Origin: Nitriliruptor sp040882055
GTDB taxonomy: Bacteria; Actinomycetota; Nitriliruptoria; Nitriliruptorales; Nitriliruptoraceae
Direction: 5' to 3'
Length of the DNA: 45,559 nucleotides
NCBI GenBank assembly: GCA_040882055.1
Contig: JBBECA010000010.1
Location: 1 to 45,559, forward strand
The position numbers and the translations under genes are program-made. The notes under the pieces are model-generated. The model had not been told where the DNA came from and searched no databases. It worked only from the letters and a program-made list of their open reading frames with translations. Positions 17,901 through 25,590 of the stretch are shown here, piece by piece. Numbering within the stretch: position 1 is the first letter of the stretch; each line of letters begins with the position of its first letter.

Positions 17901-18619
17901 ACAAGTGGGAGGAGACCTCCGGCCTCGTGCTGCTCCTGCCGCACGGTTACGAGGGGCAGGGCCCCGAACACAGCTCGGCACGCATCGAACGCTTCCTGAT
18001 CCTGTCGGCTGAGGACAACATCCAGGTCGTGAACGCGACCACCGCAGCCCAGTACTTCCACGTCCTGCGGCGCCAGATGCACCGCGACGTCCGCAAGCCG
18101 CTGGTGATCTTCACGCCCAAGTCGCTGCTGCGGTCGCCGAACGCGTTCTCGCCCCTGTCGGCGTTCACGTCCGGCGCGTTCCGCGAGACCCTCGACGACC
18201 CGGCGTTCTCGGACGAGGCCGATCAGCCGCGCGACCGGGATGCGGTCCGCACCGTCGTGCTGTGCTCGGGGAAGGTCGCCTACGACGTCATGGGCGAACG
18301 CGACGAGCGGGACATCGACGTGCCCGTGGTGCGGGTCGAGCAGCTCTACCCGTTCCCGTTCGGCCAGATCCGGGACATCCTGACCAGCTACCCGAACGCC
18401 ACCGACATCGTGTGGGTCCAGGAGGAGCCGGCGAACATGGGGCCGTGGAGCTTCGTCGACGGCCGTCTGTGGAACCTGCTCGACGAGCTCGGCGGGGACC
18501 GCCAGCTCCGGCACGCCGCGCGCGTCCCGTCGGCCTCGCCGGCGGCCGGGCAGTCCGTCGTGCACGGCCAGGAGCTCGAGCAGCTCCTCGGCGACACCCT
18601 CGACCCCGTGACCTCCTGA
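14939..18619 (+). CDS. kgd: Multifunctional 2-oxoglutarate dehydrogenase E1 / succinyltransferase (Kgd)
   Basis: 1226 residues, close to the length of mycobacterial Kgd. Order: an N-terminal helix (SQLNAWLVEEMYEQYREDP), a Gly/Ala/Pro-rich linker, an E2-type acyltransferase domain ending at TYDHRVIQGAESG (about 308-320), then the thiamin-diphosphate E1 part with GMAHRGRLNVLSN (about 535), HGDAAFAGQGVVVETLNLSQ (about 640) and VVNNQVGFTT, and a C-terminal transketolase region ending in SPAAGQSVVHGQE. There is no lipoyl domain, as in other Kgd proteins, so a separate lipoylated E2 elsewhere is expected. It decarboxylates 2-oxoglutarate in the TCA cycle. GTG 14939 gives the family N-terminus; no strong Shine-Dalgarno precedes it. 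Confidence 0.95.
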   Translation: MARTPDAPANSQSQLNAWLVEEMYEQYREDPDALSASWRDFFADYRPEGAGEPAGGSKAGAGDGKRAPAEGGDRGANGASPAPARPRAAATVSEDGPEPQRLRGAGARIVDNMETSLGVPTATSVRDVPAKLLEVNRTIVNNYLRRTRGGKVSFTHLIAYAMVRAAKDVPAMTKIFAESDGKPAVVQPEHFGLGLAVDVENDDGSRSLMVPVIQDADTLSFEAFLRAYEEIIRKIRTKKLDPAMFSGGVITITNPGTIGTVHSIPRLMAGQAAIFGVGSIDYPPGYQAADPRTLAKLGVGKVITLTSTYDHRVIQGAESGLYLKRVHELLLGEDGFYDDVFRSLGLPYEPARWRTDSSAMGSEDDLLEKQMKVGQLANMYRVRGHLIADLDPLRQRDAQMHPELDPTYYGLSIWDNDREFVTDVGGEVGRRPLGRILGILRDAYCRTIGIEYGHVLDPEQKRWIREQVEGVNEDVPSEDQEWILERLNAAEAFESFLHTKYTGQKRFGLEGAEALIPLLDAVCEAAVDDDISDIVMGMAHRGRLNVLSNIVGKSHAQIFGEFEGHIDPDTVQGSGDVKYHLGTAGTYTARSGNEAALHLLPNPSHLEAVDPVVEGVVRAMQDRYDRGDEGVFPVLPLLMHGDAAFAGQGVVVETLNLSQLRGYRTGGTVHVVVNNQVGFTTSPDASRSSFYATDVAKAIQAPVLHVNGDDPEAVVRVARLAFAYRQQFHADVVIDLVCYRRHGHNEADDPSFTQPQMYEIIDSRRSLRKLYTERLVRRGDISIEQAEEFLTDFEERLQSAFDETRQGAPPEPPKAIRPEETTDLLPAVETGVAESELDRIASVQFDVHDGFTRHPKLDRIFKKARERYDSGTIDWALGETLAFGSLLLEGTNVRLAGQDSRRGTFSQRHAVQVDFESGEEYLPLANLSEDQGKWFIYDSLLSEYAAVGFEYGYSVEDKDALVCWEAQFGDFVNGAQIVIDQFIVAAEDKWEETSGLVLLLPHGYEGQGPEHSSARIERFLILSAEDNIQVVNATTAAQYFHVLRRQMHRDVRKPLVIFTPKSLLRSPNAFSPLSAFTSGAFRETLDDPAFSDEADQPRDRDAVRTVVLCSGKVAYDVMGERDERDIDVPVVRVEQLYPFPFGQIRDILTSYPNATDIVWVQEEPANMGPWSFVDGRLWNLLDELGGDRQLRHAARVPSASPAAGQSVVHGQELEQLLGDTLDPVTS

Positions 18620-18625
18620 GCCCCA

Positions 18626-18652
18626 GGCGGCGGGCCGATGTGGCCCGCCGCC
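18626..18652 (+). terminator. Intrinsic-type terminator after kgd
   Basis: Perfect 11-bp arms GGCGGCGGGCC and GGCCCGCCGCC around a 5-nt loop, beginning 7 nt after the kgd stop. There is no U-tract, as is common in high-GC actinobacteria. Confidence 0.7.
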
Positions 18653-18660
18653 ACCCCGCC

Positions 18661-18830
18661 GCGGTTCCTGGCCGCTGAGCGCCAGGAGGTGTGGGTCGCT
18701 CGGTGGTGGCGAAGCCGGTCGACTGCGGTTCCTGGCGGCTGAGCCCCAGGAGGTGCGGGTCGCTCGGTGGTGGCGAAGCCGGTCGACTGCGGTTCCTGGC
18801 CGCTGAGCCCCGGGAGGTGTGGGTCGCTCT
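18661..18830. repeat. 64-bp tandem repeat with internal palindrome, about 2.7 copies
   Basis: Units begin at 18661, 18725 and 18789, exactly 64 bp apart; the third breaks off near 18830. Each begins GCGGTTCCTGG. In the first, TCCTGGC (18666-18672) and GCCAGGA (18681-18687) form a perfect 7-bp stem. Units end with CCGGTCGACT. The block lies directly before the AbiEi/nuclease gene and shares its GCGGTTCCTGG arm with the 75-bp block behind that gene. Confidence 0.85.
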
Positions 18831-18888
18831 CCACAGCTTCGTCGAGCACGGATCCTCGCGCGCGTTGGCGACGAGCGAAGCTCTCGGG

Positions 18889-19839
18889 ATGGCCCGCCTC
18901 ACCCCCGTCCCCGAGCTGCTCGCCCTCGCTGAAGCCCAGCACGGCGTCATCGCTCGCTACCAGATCCTGCGCTCCTACTCGCCCAGCGCCGCCGACGACC
19001 TGCTCCGGACCGGTTGGTTCGAACGTGTCGTCCGGGGGGTCTACCGGGTCCGTGGCGGTGGCCAGCTCGATGAGCAGCGCGCGTTCGCGATCGCGCTCCG
19101 TGCGCGGCCACGCGCCACCATCTCGGGGCCGCTCGCGCTCGGTCTCATCGGCGTCCCGAGCTTCCGCGCCAGCGCCCCCTTCGAGATCCTCACGGCCCCC
19201 GGCCGGTGGCTCACCGGAGTCGATGTGCGACACCGGGTCGATCCGCTCCCGGACCGTGCGGTGGCCACCCGGGGCGAGGTGCGCATCGCCGGTCCGCTCC
19301 ACGCACTACTCGACAGCGCCGCCTTCGTCGGCGAGGTCAGCGAGCGCGATCTGCGGTTGGCCTGGGACCACCTCCGGAGCAGGGGGCTCATCACAGGGGA
19401 TCGGTTGCGTCACGGATGCGACGAACTGCGTGACCTCCTCCCCGGGGTCCGTGTGCTCGAGCGGGTGCTCGATCGTGGCGGTGGGCCCGACGTCGAGAGC
19501 GAGGGAGAGCGCGCGCTCGCTCCGGTGTTGGATTGCTTCGACCCACCGTTCGAGCGTCAGGTCTGGATCTCGCCCTCCAGGCGCGTGGACTTCCTCTCGA
19601 GGCGCTGTCGCTACGGCTACGAGTACCTCGGCGAGGTGGACCACGCGTACGTCGCCGGACGTCTCGCGGACGACGCTCGCGACGCCGAGGTTCGTGCCGA
19701 AGGGATCCGGCTCGGCTACGTCACCAAGCAGGATCTCCGCGAGCCTCAGGCCCTCCTCGCGACCATCGCTGGCACGCTGACCGTCCGCGCGCACGAGCTG
19801 GGTGTCGAGCCACCGGTCGCGAAACGGCGCCTCGGCTGA
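18889..19839 (+). CDS. AbiEi antitoxin-type domain fused to Vsr/DUF559-like nuclease domain
   Basis: 316 residues. The N-terminal winged helix (LLALAEAQHGVIARYQIL, then LLRTGWFERVVRGVYRVRG) is the AbiEi-type domain of type IV toxin-antitoxin proteins. The C-terminal part (from about 215: VESEGERAL, RVDFLSRR, YEYLGEVDHAY, ARDAEVRAEGIRLGYV) resembles Vsr-like DUF559 endonuclease folds, with D in VDF and E in LGEVD as likely metal ligands. No AbiEii toxin gene is adjacent. ATG 18889 starts the conserved part; the frame runs back through the 64-bp repeats, so those residues are probably not coding. Confidence 0.72.
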   Translation: MARLTPVPELLALAEAQHGVIARYQILRSYSPSAADDLLRTGWFERVVRGVYRVRGGGQLDEQRAFAIALRARPRATISGPLALGLIGVPSFRASAPFEILTAPGRWLTGVDVRHRVDPLPDRAVATRGEVRIAGPLHALLDSAAFVGEVSERDLRLAWDHLRSRGLITGDRLRHGCDELRDLLPGVRVLERVLDRGGGPDVESEGERALAPVLDCFDPPFERQVWISPSRRVDFLSRRCRYGYEYLGEVDHAYVAGRLADDARDAEVRAEGIRLGYVTKQDLREPQALLATIAGTLTVRAHELGVEPPVAKRRLG

Positions 19840-20018
19840 ACTTCCTGGCGCCCGAGGTTTCAGGAACCGCCGGATCCCGCTCGTTCGACGGGTCACGCCG
19901 CAGCGTTCGGATGCGGTTCCTGGGGCCCAGCACCCAGGAACCGCCGGGTCGCACACGGTCGACGGGTGCCGCCACACGGGTTCGGATGCGGTTCCTGGAG
20001 CCCAGGCCCAAGAACCGC
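19838..20018. repeat. 75-bp tandem repeat with long palindromes, about 2.4 copies
   Basis: The TTCCTGG core recurs at 19842, 19917 and 19992, 75 bp apart. The middle copy is a perfect 12-bp hairpin: GCGGTTCCTGGG (19913-19924), loop GCCCAGCA, CCCAGGAACCGC (19933-19944). The first copy has partial arms (19842-19848 with 19861-19870); the third (19988-20018) has one mismatch. Between hairpins the units share TCGACGGGT and TTCGGATGCGG. The first hairpin abuts the stop of the AbiEi/nuclease gene. I see no gene in 19840-20094. Confidence 0.85.
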
Positions 20019-20094
20019 GCCGAGCTCGGTGGTTCGCCGGCTGGCGATCGTGAACCGGCTCATCCTCGAGCACGGCTCCAGGACACGCCGAGGT

Positions 20095-20883
20095 TCAGGC
20101 GGGCAGGCCCTCGAGGAACTCGCGCAGGGCGGCGTTGACCTCGTCGGGGTGCGAGAGGTTGGCGGCGTGCGCTGCGCCGTCGACCACGACCAGCCCGCGG
20201 CAGTCACGGATGCCGTCCCGGAGCTGTTCGGCACGTTCGACAGGGATGGCGAGGTCCTGCGCGCCGTGGATCACGAGGGTGGGCGCGTCGATCTCGTGGA
20301 GGCGATCGGAGATGTCGTCACGGTCGAGCAACGCGGGGGCGGCGGTCCGTAGCCGCTCGGCGGGCCACTCCTGCCACTTGGTCTTCCAGCGCGGCTCCTC
20401 GTCGGGGTCGCCGATGATGAGGCTGGCGACGCCGGAGGCCAGGTCCTCCTGGTACCCGTTGGTCACCCAGGTGTCGATCATGGCGCGGTACCCGACGATC
20501 TTCTCGGCATCCTCCGGCGGGGCCTGTGTGTCGATGAGCACGAGCGCACGGACGCGGTCGGGGTGCAGCAGGGCCGCTCGCAGCGACAGGTAGCCGCCCT
20601 GGGACATCCCGGCGAGGACCGCGCGTTCGATGCCGAGGTGGTCGAGCAGGCCGAACAGGTCGCGTGCCGAGTCCCAGTAGGAGAAGGGCTCGCCGTCGGT
20701 CTCGGTCCGCCCGAAACCACGCTCGTCCCAGGTCACGATCCGGTAGCTGGGGGCGAAGGCGTCGACCTGGTGACCGAACATCTCGTGGTCCATCAGGAAG
20801 CCGTGGCTGAAGACCAACGGGGGGCCGTCGCCACCCGTGTCCTCGAAGTACAGGCGCTGGCCGTTCACCTCTGCGTGCGGCAC
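20095..20883 (-). CDS. Alpha/beta-hydrolase fold protein
   Basis: 262 residues. The oxyanion loop FSHGFL, the nucleophile elbow AGMSQGGYLS (S94), an acid in VIHGAQDLAIP and a His in DGAAHAANLSHPD complete the triad. The WDERGFGRT motif is usual for epoxide-hydrolase/haloperoxidase-like and lactonase-like members. Substrate is unknown. GTG 20883 is set by GGGAGGGG 6-7 nt upstream; TACCGT (complement of 20933-20938) is a possible -10. It diverges from the NuoF-like gene; the 178-nt gap holds only promoter-type sequence. Confidence 0.9.
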   Translation of the reverse strand: MPHAEVNGQRLYFEDTGGDGPPLVFSHGFLMDHEMFGHQVDAFAPSYRIVTWDERGFGRTETDGEPFSYWDSARDLFGLLDHLGIERAVLAGMSQGGYLSLRAALLHPDRVRALVLIDTQAPPEDAEKIVGYRAMIDTWVTNGYQEDLASGVASLIIGDPDEEPRWKTKWQEWPAERLRTAAPALLDRDDISDRLHEIDAPTLVIHGAQDLAIPVERAEQLRDGIRDCRGLVVVDGAAHAANLSHPDEVNAALREFLEGLPA

Positions 20884-21061
20884 GTGGTTCCCCTCCCGGG
20901 ACGTGAGCGGCGGACCGCCTCCGCCGGCGCGGACGGTAGCCGGGCGTCGGTGCTCCGCCCGTCGCGGGGCGCCCGGACCCGGCACCCTGTCCCCACACGG
21001 CCCCGACGGGGTCTCGCCGATACGCCGTGACCCCGGGCGGTCCGACGACAGAGGATCCCCC

Positions 21062-22459
21062 GTGACCCGTGACACCGACCGTCTGCTGCCGCCGAACCCG
21101 GTCCGCACCCTGGACGACCACCTCGCTGCGGGCGGCGGCGCCGGCCTCGAGCGGGCGCTCGAGCTCACCCCCGAGGAGGTGACCGAGCTGGTCGACCAGG
21201 CGGGGCTACGCGGCCGCGGTGGCGCCGGGTTCCCGACGGCACGCAAGTGGCGGGGCGTGGTCGCCAACGCCGAAGCGGCGGGCGTGGCCCCGACGCTGAT
21301 CGCCAACGGCGCCGAGGGCGAACCCGGCACCTACAAGGACCGGGTGCTGCTCGAGCAGCAGCCGTTCGTCTTCCTCGAGGGGGTGTGCATCGCGCTCCAC
21401 GCCACCGGCGCGAGCGCCGCCCACGTGGCCACCAAGGAGAAGTTCACCGAGCCGGTGGCGGCGCTCACCGACGCGCTGGCGCAGATCCAGGCGGCGAGGT
21501 GGCCAGGTGCCGACCGCATCGAGGTGACCCTCGGCCCGGATGCCTACCTGTTCGGTGAGGAGACCGGGATGCTCGCCGTCATCGAGGGCGACCTGCCGCT
21601 ACCCCGCGTGACGCGCCCGTACGAGGAGGGGCTCGGCGGCTCCTCGGTGCGTCCGAACCCGTCCGCGGTCAACAACGTCGAGACGCTGTCGCACCTGCCA
21701 CGGATCGTCGCCGACGGTCCCGACTGGTTCCGCGAGGCCGGGACCGAGAGCTCACCGGGCACGATGCTGTTCACCGTGGTCGGCGACGTCGACAGCCCCG
21801 GGACCTACGAGCTCGCGCTCGGGACCTCGCTGCGCACCCTGCTCGAGGACATCGCCGGAGCCCGGGACATCAAGGTCGTGGCGCCCGGCGTGAGCAGCGC
21901 GCTGATCACCCCCGACATGCTCGACCTCCCGCTCGACTTCGACGCGATGCGCGAAGCGGGGACGGGGCTCGGCTCGGGCGGGTACGTGGTCTACGACTCG
22001 TCACGTTCGATCGTCGACGTACTCGCGACGTTGATCCACTTCCTGGCCATCGAATCCTGCGGCCAGTGCAACGCCTGCAAGCTCGGCAACGGCGAGATGG
22101 ACGCGATCCTGTCGGCGATGCAGCGAGGTGAGGCGACCCAGACCGACCTCGAACGGTTGCTGATCCGCTCCCACACCGTCACCGACCAGAACCGTTGTTA
22201 TCTGCCCGTCGGATCGCAGGCGCTCGTCGGGTCGGCCGTCGAGGCCTTCGTCGAGGAGTTCACCGAGACCGTCGCGGCTGGGCGGCCGACCCCTGGCGAC
22301 CTCCCGGTCCCGCTCATCGACCACATCGACGAGGCGACGGGGACCGTCACCTACCACGAGCGCTACCACCTCAAGCGCGCCGACTGGTCCTACGAAGGCA
22401 CCGACCCAGGCGCCGAGCGCCTCGCGGCCCTCCGCGGCCAGGACCTGCCGCCGGGCTGA
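21062..22459 (+). CDS. NuoF-like NADH-binding flavoprotein, stand-alone
   Basis: 465 residues of the complex I 51-kDa family. The FMN/NADH site is present (LRGRGGAGFPTARKW at about 48-62, NGAEGEPGTYKDR, FGEETGMLAVIEG), followed by a SLBB region and a 4Fe-4S site with C333, C336, C339 (ESCGQCNACKLG) and C379 (NRCYLPVGSQ). No other nuo gene is nearby, so it is probably not the complex I subunit but the diaphorase part of a soluble NADH-linked enzyme such as a formate dehydrogenase or hydrogenase. The partner is not in the window. GTG 21062 has AGAGGA upstream. Confidence 0.88.
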   Translation: MTRDTDRLLPPNPVRTLDDHLAAGGGAGLERALELTPEEVTELVDQAGLRGRGGAGFPTARKWRGVVANAEAAGVAPTLIANGAEGEPGTYKDRVLLEQQPFVFLEGVCIALHATGASAAHVATKEKFTEPVAALTDALAQIQAARWPGADRIEVTLGPDAYLFGEETGMLAVIEGDLPLPRVTRPYEEGLGGSSVRPNPSAVNNVETLSHLPRIVADGPDWFREAGTESSPGTMLFTVVGDVDSPGTYELALGTSLRTLLEDIAGARDIKVVAPGVSSALITPDMLDLPLDFDAMREAGTGLGSGGYVVYDSSRSIVDVLATLIHFLAIESCGQCNACKLGNGEMDAILSAMQRGEATQTDLERLLIRSHTVTDQNRCYLPVGSQALVGSAVEAFVEEFTETVAAGRPTPGDLPVPLIDHIDEATGTVTYHERYHLKRADWSYEGTDPGAERLAALRGQDLPPG

Positions 22460-22490
22460 ACCGGTCCGGCCGCCCTCGCCGTCGGACGGC

Positions 22491-24086
22491 TCACCCGTGG
22501 ACGACGATCGCCGCCGTGTCCGGGGGCAGGGTGAGCCGGTCACCGGTGATCTCGGCGCCGTCGGAGGAGGCGTAGCGCAGCTCGCTGCCGGCCGGCACGG
22601 GCACGGTGCAGGACGTCGCGGTCCCGTCGTCGGCGTCCGGGCCCACGTGGAGCACGACGGTGGTCCCGCCGCGCCGGAAACCGACGAGCGGCCCGTCGAG
22701 CTCGAGCCAGGTCGGCATCGGCCCCGAACGCAGATCGCCGAGGCCGCGCCGCGCCGTCAACAGCTGCCGCGTGCGCTCGAGCGGGGAGGACGGATCGCCC
22801 ACCTGGACCGACGCCGCGCGTTCGTCGGCGTCGTCGCGGCCGAAGGGCAACCACGGCTCCCCGGTGGTGAACCCGTGCCCCGGGCCGGGTTCCCAGATCA
22901 TCGGGGTGCGGCTGCCATCGCGACCCACCGCGCCGGGGTTGCGTACGGCGATCGGATCGGCGAACCCGCTGGTCACCACACCGTCGTCGAGGCCGAGCTC
23001 GTCGCCCTGGAACAGGAACGGCACACCGGGCAGGCCGCACAGCAGCGTGAAGTAGGCCCGAGCGCGCTGAGCGCCGCGTACGCCGCCGCCGAACCTCGAT
23101 GCGGCGTGGGGGTCGTCGTGGCTCGACAGCGGCCACGCGAAGGCGTCACCCCCGGCAGCGACGCTGGTGCGGAGGGTCTCGGAGATCGCGGCTGCATCCC
23201 AGCCGACCCGGAGCACCGGGAAGCAGAAGGCCAGATCGAGCCCGTCGCCGTCCCGGACGTACCGCGCCACCGCCTCGACATCGAGCAGGTAGACCTCGCC
23301 GAGCAGCAGCCCGTCGTACGGCTCGAGCACCTGCGACCACCGGCGGTAGATGTCCAGGACCTCGGGTCGGTCCTGGTCGTGGAGGTGTTCGTAGGCGTCG
23401 AACACGTCGGAGGGCGGCGCACCAGGGGGAGGCGGGTCCCCCCGCAACGGGTTGTCGAGGAACTCCGGGTGCTCGACCAGGGAGTGCGCCACGTCGATGC
23501 GGAACCCGTCGACGCCGAGCTCGGCCCAGGAGCGCAGCACCCCGTCGAACGCCTCGCGGACCTCGTCGTTGGCCCAGTTGAGGTCGGGCTGCTCGGGGAG
23601 GAACAGGTGCATGTACCAGCGGTCGGACGGTTCGTCGTAGGTCCAGGCGGGACCACCGAAGTTGCTGACCCAGTTGTTGGGTGGCCCGCTGTCACGACCC
23701 TCGCGCCAGACGTACCAGTCACGGTGCGGGGCGTCCGGTCCGCGCTTCGCGTCGAGGAACCACGGATGCTGGTCGGAGGAGTGGTTCGGCACGAGATCGA
23801 TCACGACCCGCAGTCCGAGGGCGTGGGCGTCGTCGACCAGCGCGCGGACGTCCTCGAGGGTGCCGAAGCGCAGATCCACCCCGGTGTAGTCGGCGACGTC
23901 GTAGCCGTGGTCGGCCTGGGGGGAGGGGTAGAACGGCGTGATCCAGACGATGTCGACGCCGAGCTCGGCGAGGTGGGGCAGGCGGGAGCGGATGCCCGCC
24001 AGGTCGCCGATGCCATCCCCGTCGGCGTCGGCGAAGGAGCGGATGTAGATCTGGTACCCGACGGCCCCGGTCCACCAGCTGCTCAC
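22491..24086 (-). CDS. GH13 alpha-glucosidase
   Basis: 531 residues. The (beta/alpha)8 barrel starts with WTGAVGYQIYIRSFADADGD; region I is DLVPNHSSDQH, region II GFRIDVAHS gives the nucleophile D198, region III LLGEVYLL the acid/base E264, and region IV SSHDDPH the stabiliser D324. This fits oligo-1,6-glucosidase/maltase enzymes that act on imported maltodextrins or isomalto-oligosaccharides in the cytoplasm; no signal peptide is seen. GTG 24086 has GAGAGGTGA just upstream. The frame runs further back into the 24-bp repeats, which I treat as noncoding. It diverges from the sugar ABC operon, likely its supplier. Confidence 0.93.
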   Translation of the reverse strand: MSSWWTGAVGYQIYIRSFADADGDGIGDLAGIRSRLPHLAELGVDIVWITPFYPSPQADHGYDVADYTGVDLRFGTLEDVRALVDDAHALGLRVVIDLVPNHSSDQHPWFLDAKRGPDAPHRDWYVWREGRDSGPPNNWVSNFGGPAWTYDEPSDRWYMHLFLPEQPDLNWANDEVREAFDGVLRSWAELGVDGFRIDVAHSLVEHPEFLDNPLRGDPPPPGAPPSDVFDAYEHLHDQDRPEVLDIYRRWSQVLEPYDGLLLGEVYLLDVEAVARYVRDGDGLDLAFCFPVLRVGWDAAAISETLRTSVAAGGDAFAWPLSSHDDPHAASRFGGGVRGAQRARAYFTLLCGLPGVPFLFQGDELGLDDGVVTSGFADPIAVRNPGAVGRDGSRTPMIWEPGPGHGFTTGEPWLPFGRDDADERAASVQVGDPSSPLERTRQLLTARRGLGDLRSGPMPTWLELDGPLVGFRRGGTTVVLHVGPDADDGTATSCTVPVPAGSELRYASSDGAEITGDRLTLPPDTAAIVVHG

Positions 24087-24091
24087 GCGGT

Positions 24092-24163
24092 CACCTCTCG
24101 TCACACGCACGTGCGCACCTCTCGTCGCACGCACGTGCGCACCTCTCGTCGCACGCACGTGCG
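24092..24163. repeat. Three 24-bp tandem repeats, each with palindrome CGCACGTGCG
   Basis: Units start at 24092, 24116 and 24140. Each ends with the perfect 10-bp palindrome CGCACGTGCG (24106-24115, 24130-24139, 24154-24163), so the palindromes are exactly 24 bp apart. The first unit differs by one base. They lie immediately before the GH13 ribosome site in the divergent control region of the sugar genes, which suggests stacked operator sites. Confidence 0.8.
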
Positions 24164-24254
24164 ACCCACGGTGGCAGACCGGACCGACGCCGCGCAACGG
24201 GCGCGCCCGGCCGCGCGGCGGGGGGAAGCGTGCCCGCGGGGACGTCGAGGTGAC

Positions 24255-24260
24255 TACGTT
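24255..24260 (+). promoter_or_regulatory. Possible -10 box of the sugar ABC operon
   Basis: TACGTT fits TANNNT and lies 89 nt before GTG 24350. A second candidate, TACTTG, overlaps 24270-24275. No good -35 is evident, so activator dependence is possible. Confidence 0.25.
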
Positions 24261-24349
24261 CGTCGGAGATACTTGCCGGGTCGGGAGACCTGGTGCAGGG
24301 TGCCGGTGGAGAGCGGCGGCCCTCGGGCCGCGCACGAGGGAGGTTGGAC

Positions 24350-25549
24350 GTGGCGAAGGTCGTCTTCGAGGACGTCAGCAAGGTCTACCCCGACGGGACC
24401 CAGGCGGTCTTCGACCTGAACCTCGAGGTCGCCGACGGGGAGTTCGTGATCCTCGTGGGCCCGTCCGGGTGCGGCAAGTCGACCGCGCTGCGGATGGTCG
24501 CGGGGCTCGAGGAGATCTCGAGCGGCAAGCTGTCCATCGGTGATCGGGTCGTCAACGACCTGACGCCGAAGGAACGTGACATCGCGATGGTGTTCCAGAG
24601 CTACGCGCTCTACCCCCACATGACGGTCGCCGACAACATGGGCTTCGCGCTGAAGCTCGCCAAGGTCGACAAGGAGGACATCGACCGCCGCGTCGGCGAG
24701 GCGGCCGACATCCTCGGCCTCACCGAGTACCTCGAGCGCAAGCCGAAGGCGCTCTCGGGTGGTCAACGGCAACGTGTGGCGATGGGTCGGGCGATCGTGC
24801 GCAGCCCCCAGGCGTTCCTGATGGACGAGCCCCTGTCGAACCTCGACGCCAAGCTCCGCGTCCAGATGCGTGCCGAGATCGCGGCCATCCAGAGCCGGCT
24901 CGGCGTCACCACCGTCTACGTGACCCACGACCAGGTCGAGGCGATGACGATGGGGGACCGGGTGGCGGTCCTCAAGGGCGGTCACCTGATGCAGGTCGAC
25001 GCGCCTCAGACCCTCTACGACTCCCCCAACAACCTCTTCGTCGCGGGCTTCATCGGTTCGCCGTCCATGAACCTCGCCGAGGCCACCCTGCGCAAGCGGG
25101 ACGGCCAGGTCTTCGTCGAGCTCGACGGGGGCGAGACCTCGATGCTGGTCGACGAGCGCGCGCTCGACAAGTACCCGAAGGTGGCCGAACGCGACGGCGG
25201 CACGGTCGCGGTCGGGATGCGGCCCGAACACTTCGCGCTGGCCGAGGACGTCGGCCCCGACCAGGTCTGGAACGGGCGGGAGATCACGCTCGTGGAGATG
25301 CTCGGGGCCGAGATGTTGGTGCACTTCCGGACCAACTCGAGCCCGATCGTGACCGACGACGTCCGCGAGGCCATGGACGACGAGGACGCGTTCGAGAACC
25401 TCAAGCGTCAGGCCGACTCCGGTGGCCAGACCTTCACCGCTCGGTTCCCGCCCGGCAACCCACCGAAGGTGGGCGAACCCAAGGACCTCGGCTTCCGCAC
25501 CGAGCACCTGCACTTCTTCGACCCCGAGACCGGTCAGACGTTGCGCTGA
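24350..25549 (+). CDS. Sugar ABC transporter ATPase (MalK/MsmK/UgpC type)
   Basis: 399 residues. Walker A GPSGCGKST at 37-45, Q-loop in VFQSYALYPHM, signature LSGGQRQR (about 134-141), Walker B AFLMDEPLSNLDA, and the switch His in VTHDQVEAMTMGDR (about 193). After about 240 a MalK-like regulatory OB domain follows, longer than usual with an insert near DDVREAMDDEDAFENLKRQA. One such ATPase can serve several sugar importers. GTG 24350 has AGGGAGG 6 nt upstream. First gene of a five-gene operon. Confidence 0.95.
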   Translation: MAKVVFEDVSKVYPDGTQAVFDLNLEVADGEFVILVGPSGCGKSTALRMVAGLEEISSGKLSIGDRVVNDLTPKERDIAMVFQSYALYPHMTVADNMGFALKLAKVDKEDIDRRVGEAADILGLTEYLERKPKALSGGQRQRVAMGRAIVRSPQAFLMDEPLSNLDAKLRVQMRAEIAAIQSRLGVTTVYVTHDQVEAMTMGDRVAVLKGGHLMQVDAPQTLYDSPNNLFVAGFIGSPSMNLAEATLRKRDGQVFVELDGGETSMLVDERALDKYPKVAERDGGTVAVGMRPEHFALAEDVGPDQVWNGREITLVEMLGAEMLVHFRTNSSPIVTDDVREAMDDEDAFENLKRQADSGGQTFTARFPPGNPPKVGEPKDLGFRTEHLHFFDPETGQTLR

Positions 25550-25590
25550 CGGCCGCACGAGCCGTCACCCGGACCACCAGGAGGAAGACG

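Noticed and set aside
18691..18888. N-terminal extension of the AbiEi/nuclease gene through the 64-bp repeats
   Set aside because: The extra residues are encoded by tandem repeats and the conserved domain begins right after ATG 18889.
18661..20018. CRISPR or insertion sequence at the 64/75-bp repeats
   Set aside because: No unique spacers between identical repeats, no transposase gene and no visible target duplication.
24092..24163. CRISPR array
   Set aside because: The 24-bp units are directly adjacent with no variable spacers, and no cas gene is present.
22497..24419. 640-codon open frame on the plus strand opposite the GH13 gene
   Set aside because: Antisense shadow of a gene with all four GH13 regions intact.
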